Made by a program: the position numbers and the translations under genes. This document shows positions 63,808 through 64,000 of a stretch of 64,000 nucleotides of DNA, in pieces. Below the pieces are notes generated by a model. The model was not told where the DNA came from and ran no database searches. It worked only from the letters and a program-made list of their open reading frames with translations. The stretch is from the NCBI RefSeq assembly GCF_039645565.1, contig NZ_CP147914.1:1-64000 (forward strand), written 5' to 3'. How positions within the stretch are numbered: the stretch's first letter is position 1; every line of letters starts with the position of its first letter. The DNA is from Sulfurimonas sp. HSL1-2. Its GTDB lineage: Bacteria; Campylobacterota; Campylobacteria; Campylobacterales; Sulfurimonadaceae.

Positions 63808-64000
63808 CAGAAGTTTACGGTCAGCGAGCCGAAGAGCTGCATCGGCGCGCCGGTCATGTAGGTCGATGAGGTTCCCGTCGTCGCCAGGACGTTGTCCGCG
63901 GAGATGATGGTCGCGATGTACTTCTCGTCGGTCAGGTTCGTACCGCTGAGGCGGAAGACGGCGCTTTTACTGCCGAGGAAGCCGTTGATGCGGTAGGCGA
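63807..64000 (-). CDS. TonB-dependent receptor C (C-terminal fragment, cut by window end)
   Basis: The last 64 codons run into the window edge. They encode barrel strands with the family segment LSGTNLTDEKYIATI and end MQLFGSLTVNF, the C-terminal aromatic of TonB receptors. It is the promoter-proximal gene of the visible operon; the plug and signal peptide lie outside. Confidence 0.85.
   Translation of the reverse strand, partial: AYRINGFLGSKSAVFRLSGTNLTDEKYIATIISADNVLATTGTSSTYMTGAPMQLFGSLTVNF

Overview
The window is a chromosomal segment that opens at a replication origin (dnaA, dnaN, gyrB in order, with DnaA-box clusters on both sides of dnaA). Gene content points to a free-living member of the Campylobacterota (Sulfurimonas/Sulfuricurvum-like). 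The signs are a bipartite origin with TTCACA-type DnaA boxes, queF close behind gyrB, a short glutamate kinase without a PUA domain, many TonB receptors and RND pumps, and YeeE/DsrE-type sulfur genes. Coding sequence is GC-rich and intergenic DNA is clearly AT-rich, which is unusual for this phylum. The assignment is inference from gene content, not a sequence search. I see no rRNA, tRNA, CRISPR array, insertion sequence or prophage.

Layout. 1-6.9 kb: origin, dnaA, dnaN, gyrB, a degenerate GGDEF/EAL membrane protein and queF. 7-9.9 kb: sixA, CCA-adding enzyme, yebC. 10-16.2 kb: a tight pyk-zwf-pgl-edd-eda operon, a complete lower Entner-Doudoroff route from glucose-6-phosphate to pyruvate. 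16.5-24.5 kb: small genes, a MOSC protein, a FadL-type porin, a flavin amine oxidase, a lipoprotein, an FTR-like iron-sulfur protein, recQ and proB. 24.5-36 kb: DUF429, a UDG-like protein, mnmH-selD (selenium modification of tRNA), a HAD protein, two MscS channels, a CorA-type transporter, suhB and pgm.

36-39.7 kb: a TonB receptor with a candidate Fur box, followed by a polyferredoxin membrane protein. 39.7-42.6 kb: a MerR-family regulator divergent from a YeeE/YedE pair, an AhpD-like protein and a DsrE-like protein. The same 19-bp dyad lies before the YeeE pair and again before the ahpD-like gene. 42.7-45.2 kb: a DUF1566 protein with a structured leader, a duplicated EF-hand protein, pirin, and a MarR regulator with a perfect 18-bp palindrome. 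45.3-53.6 kb: a heavy-metal RND tripartite pump with haem-binding, DUF4405 and DUF2202 partners.

53.6-64 kb: one long minus-strand operon that runs off the window. It holds three TonB receptors, a FecCD/BtuCD-type ABC importer, a second TupA/ModA-like binding protein, a luciferase-like flavin monooxygenase and two SAM methyltransferases. Its layout suggests uptake plus chemical processing of a chelated metal or oxyanion. This operon and the MerR/sulfur module are the best candidates for under-described systems here.
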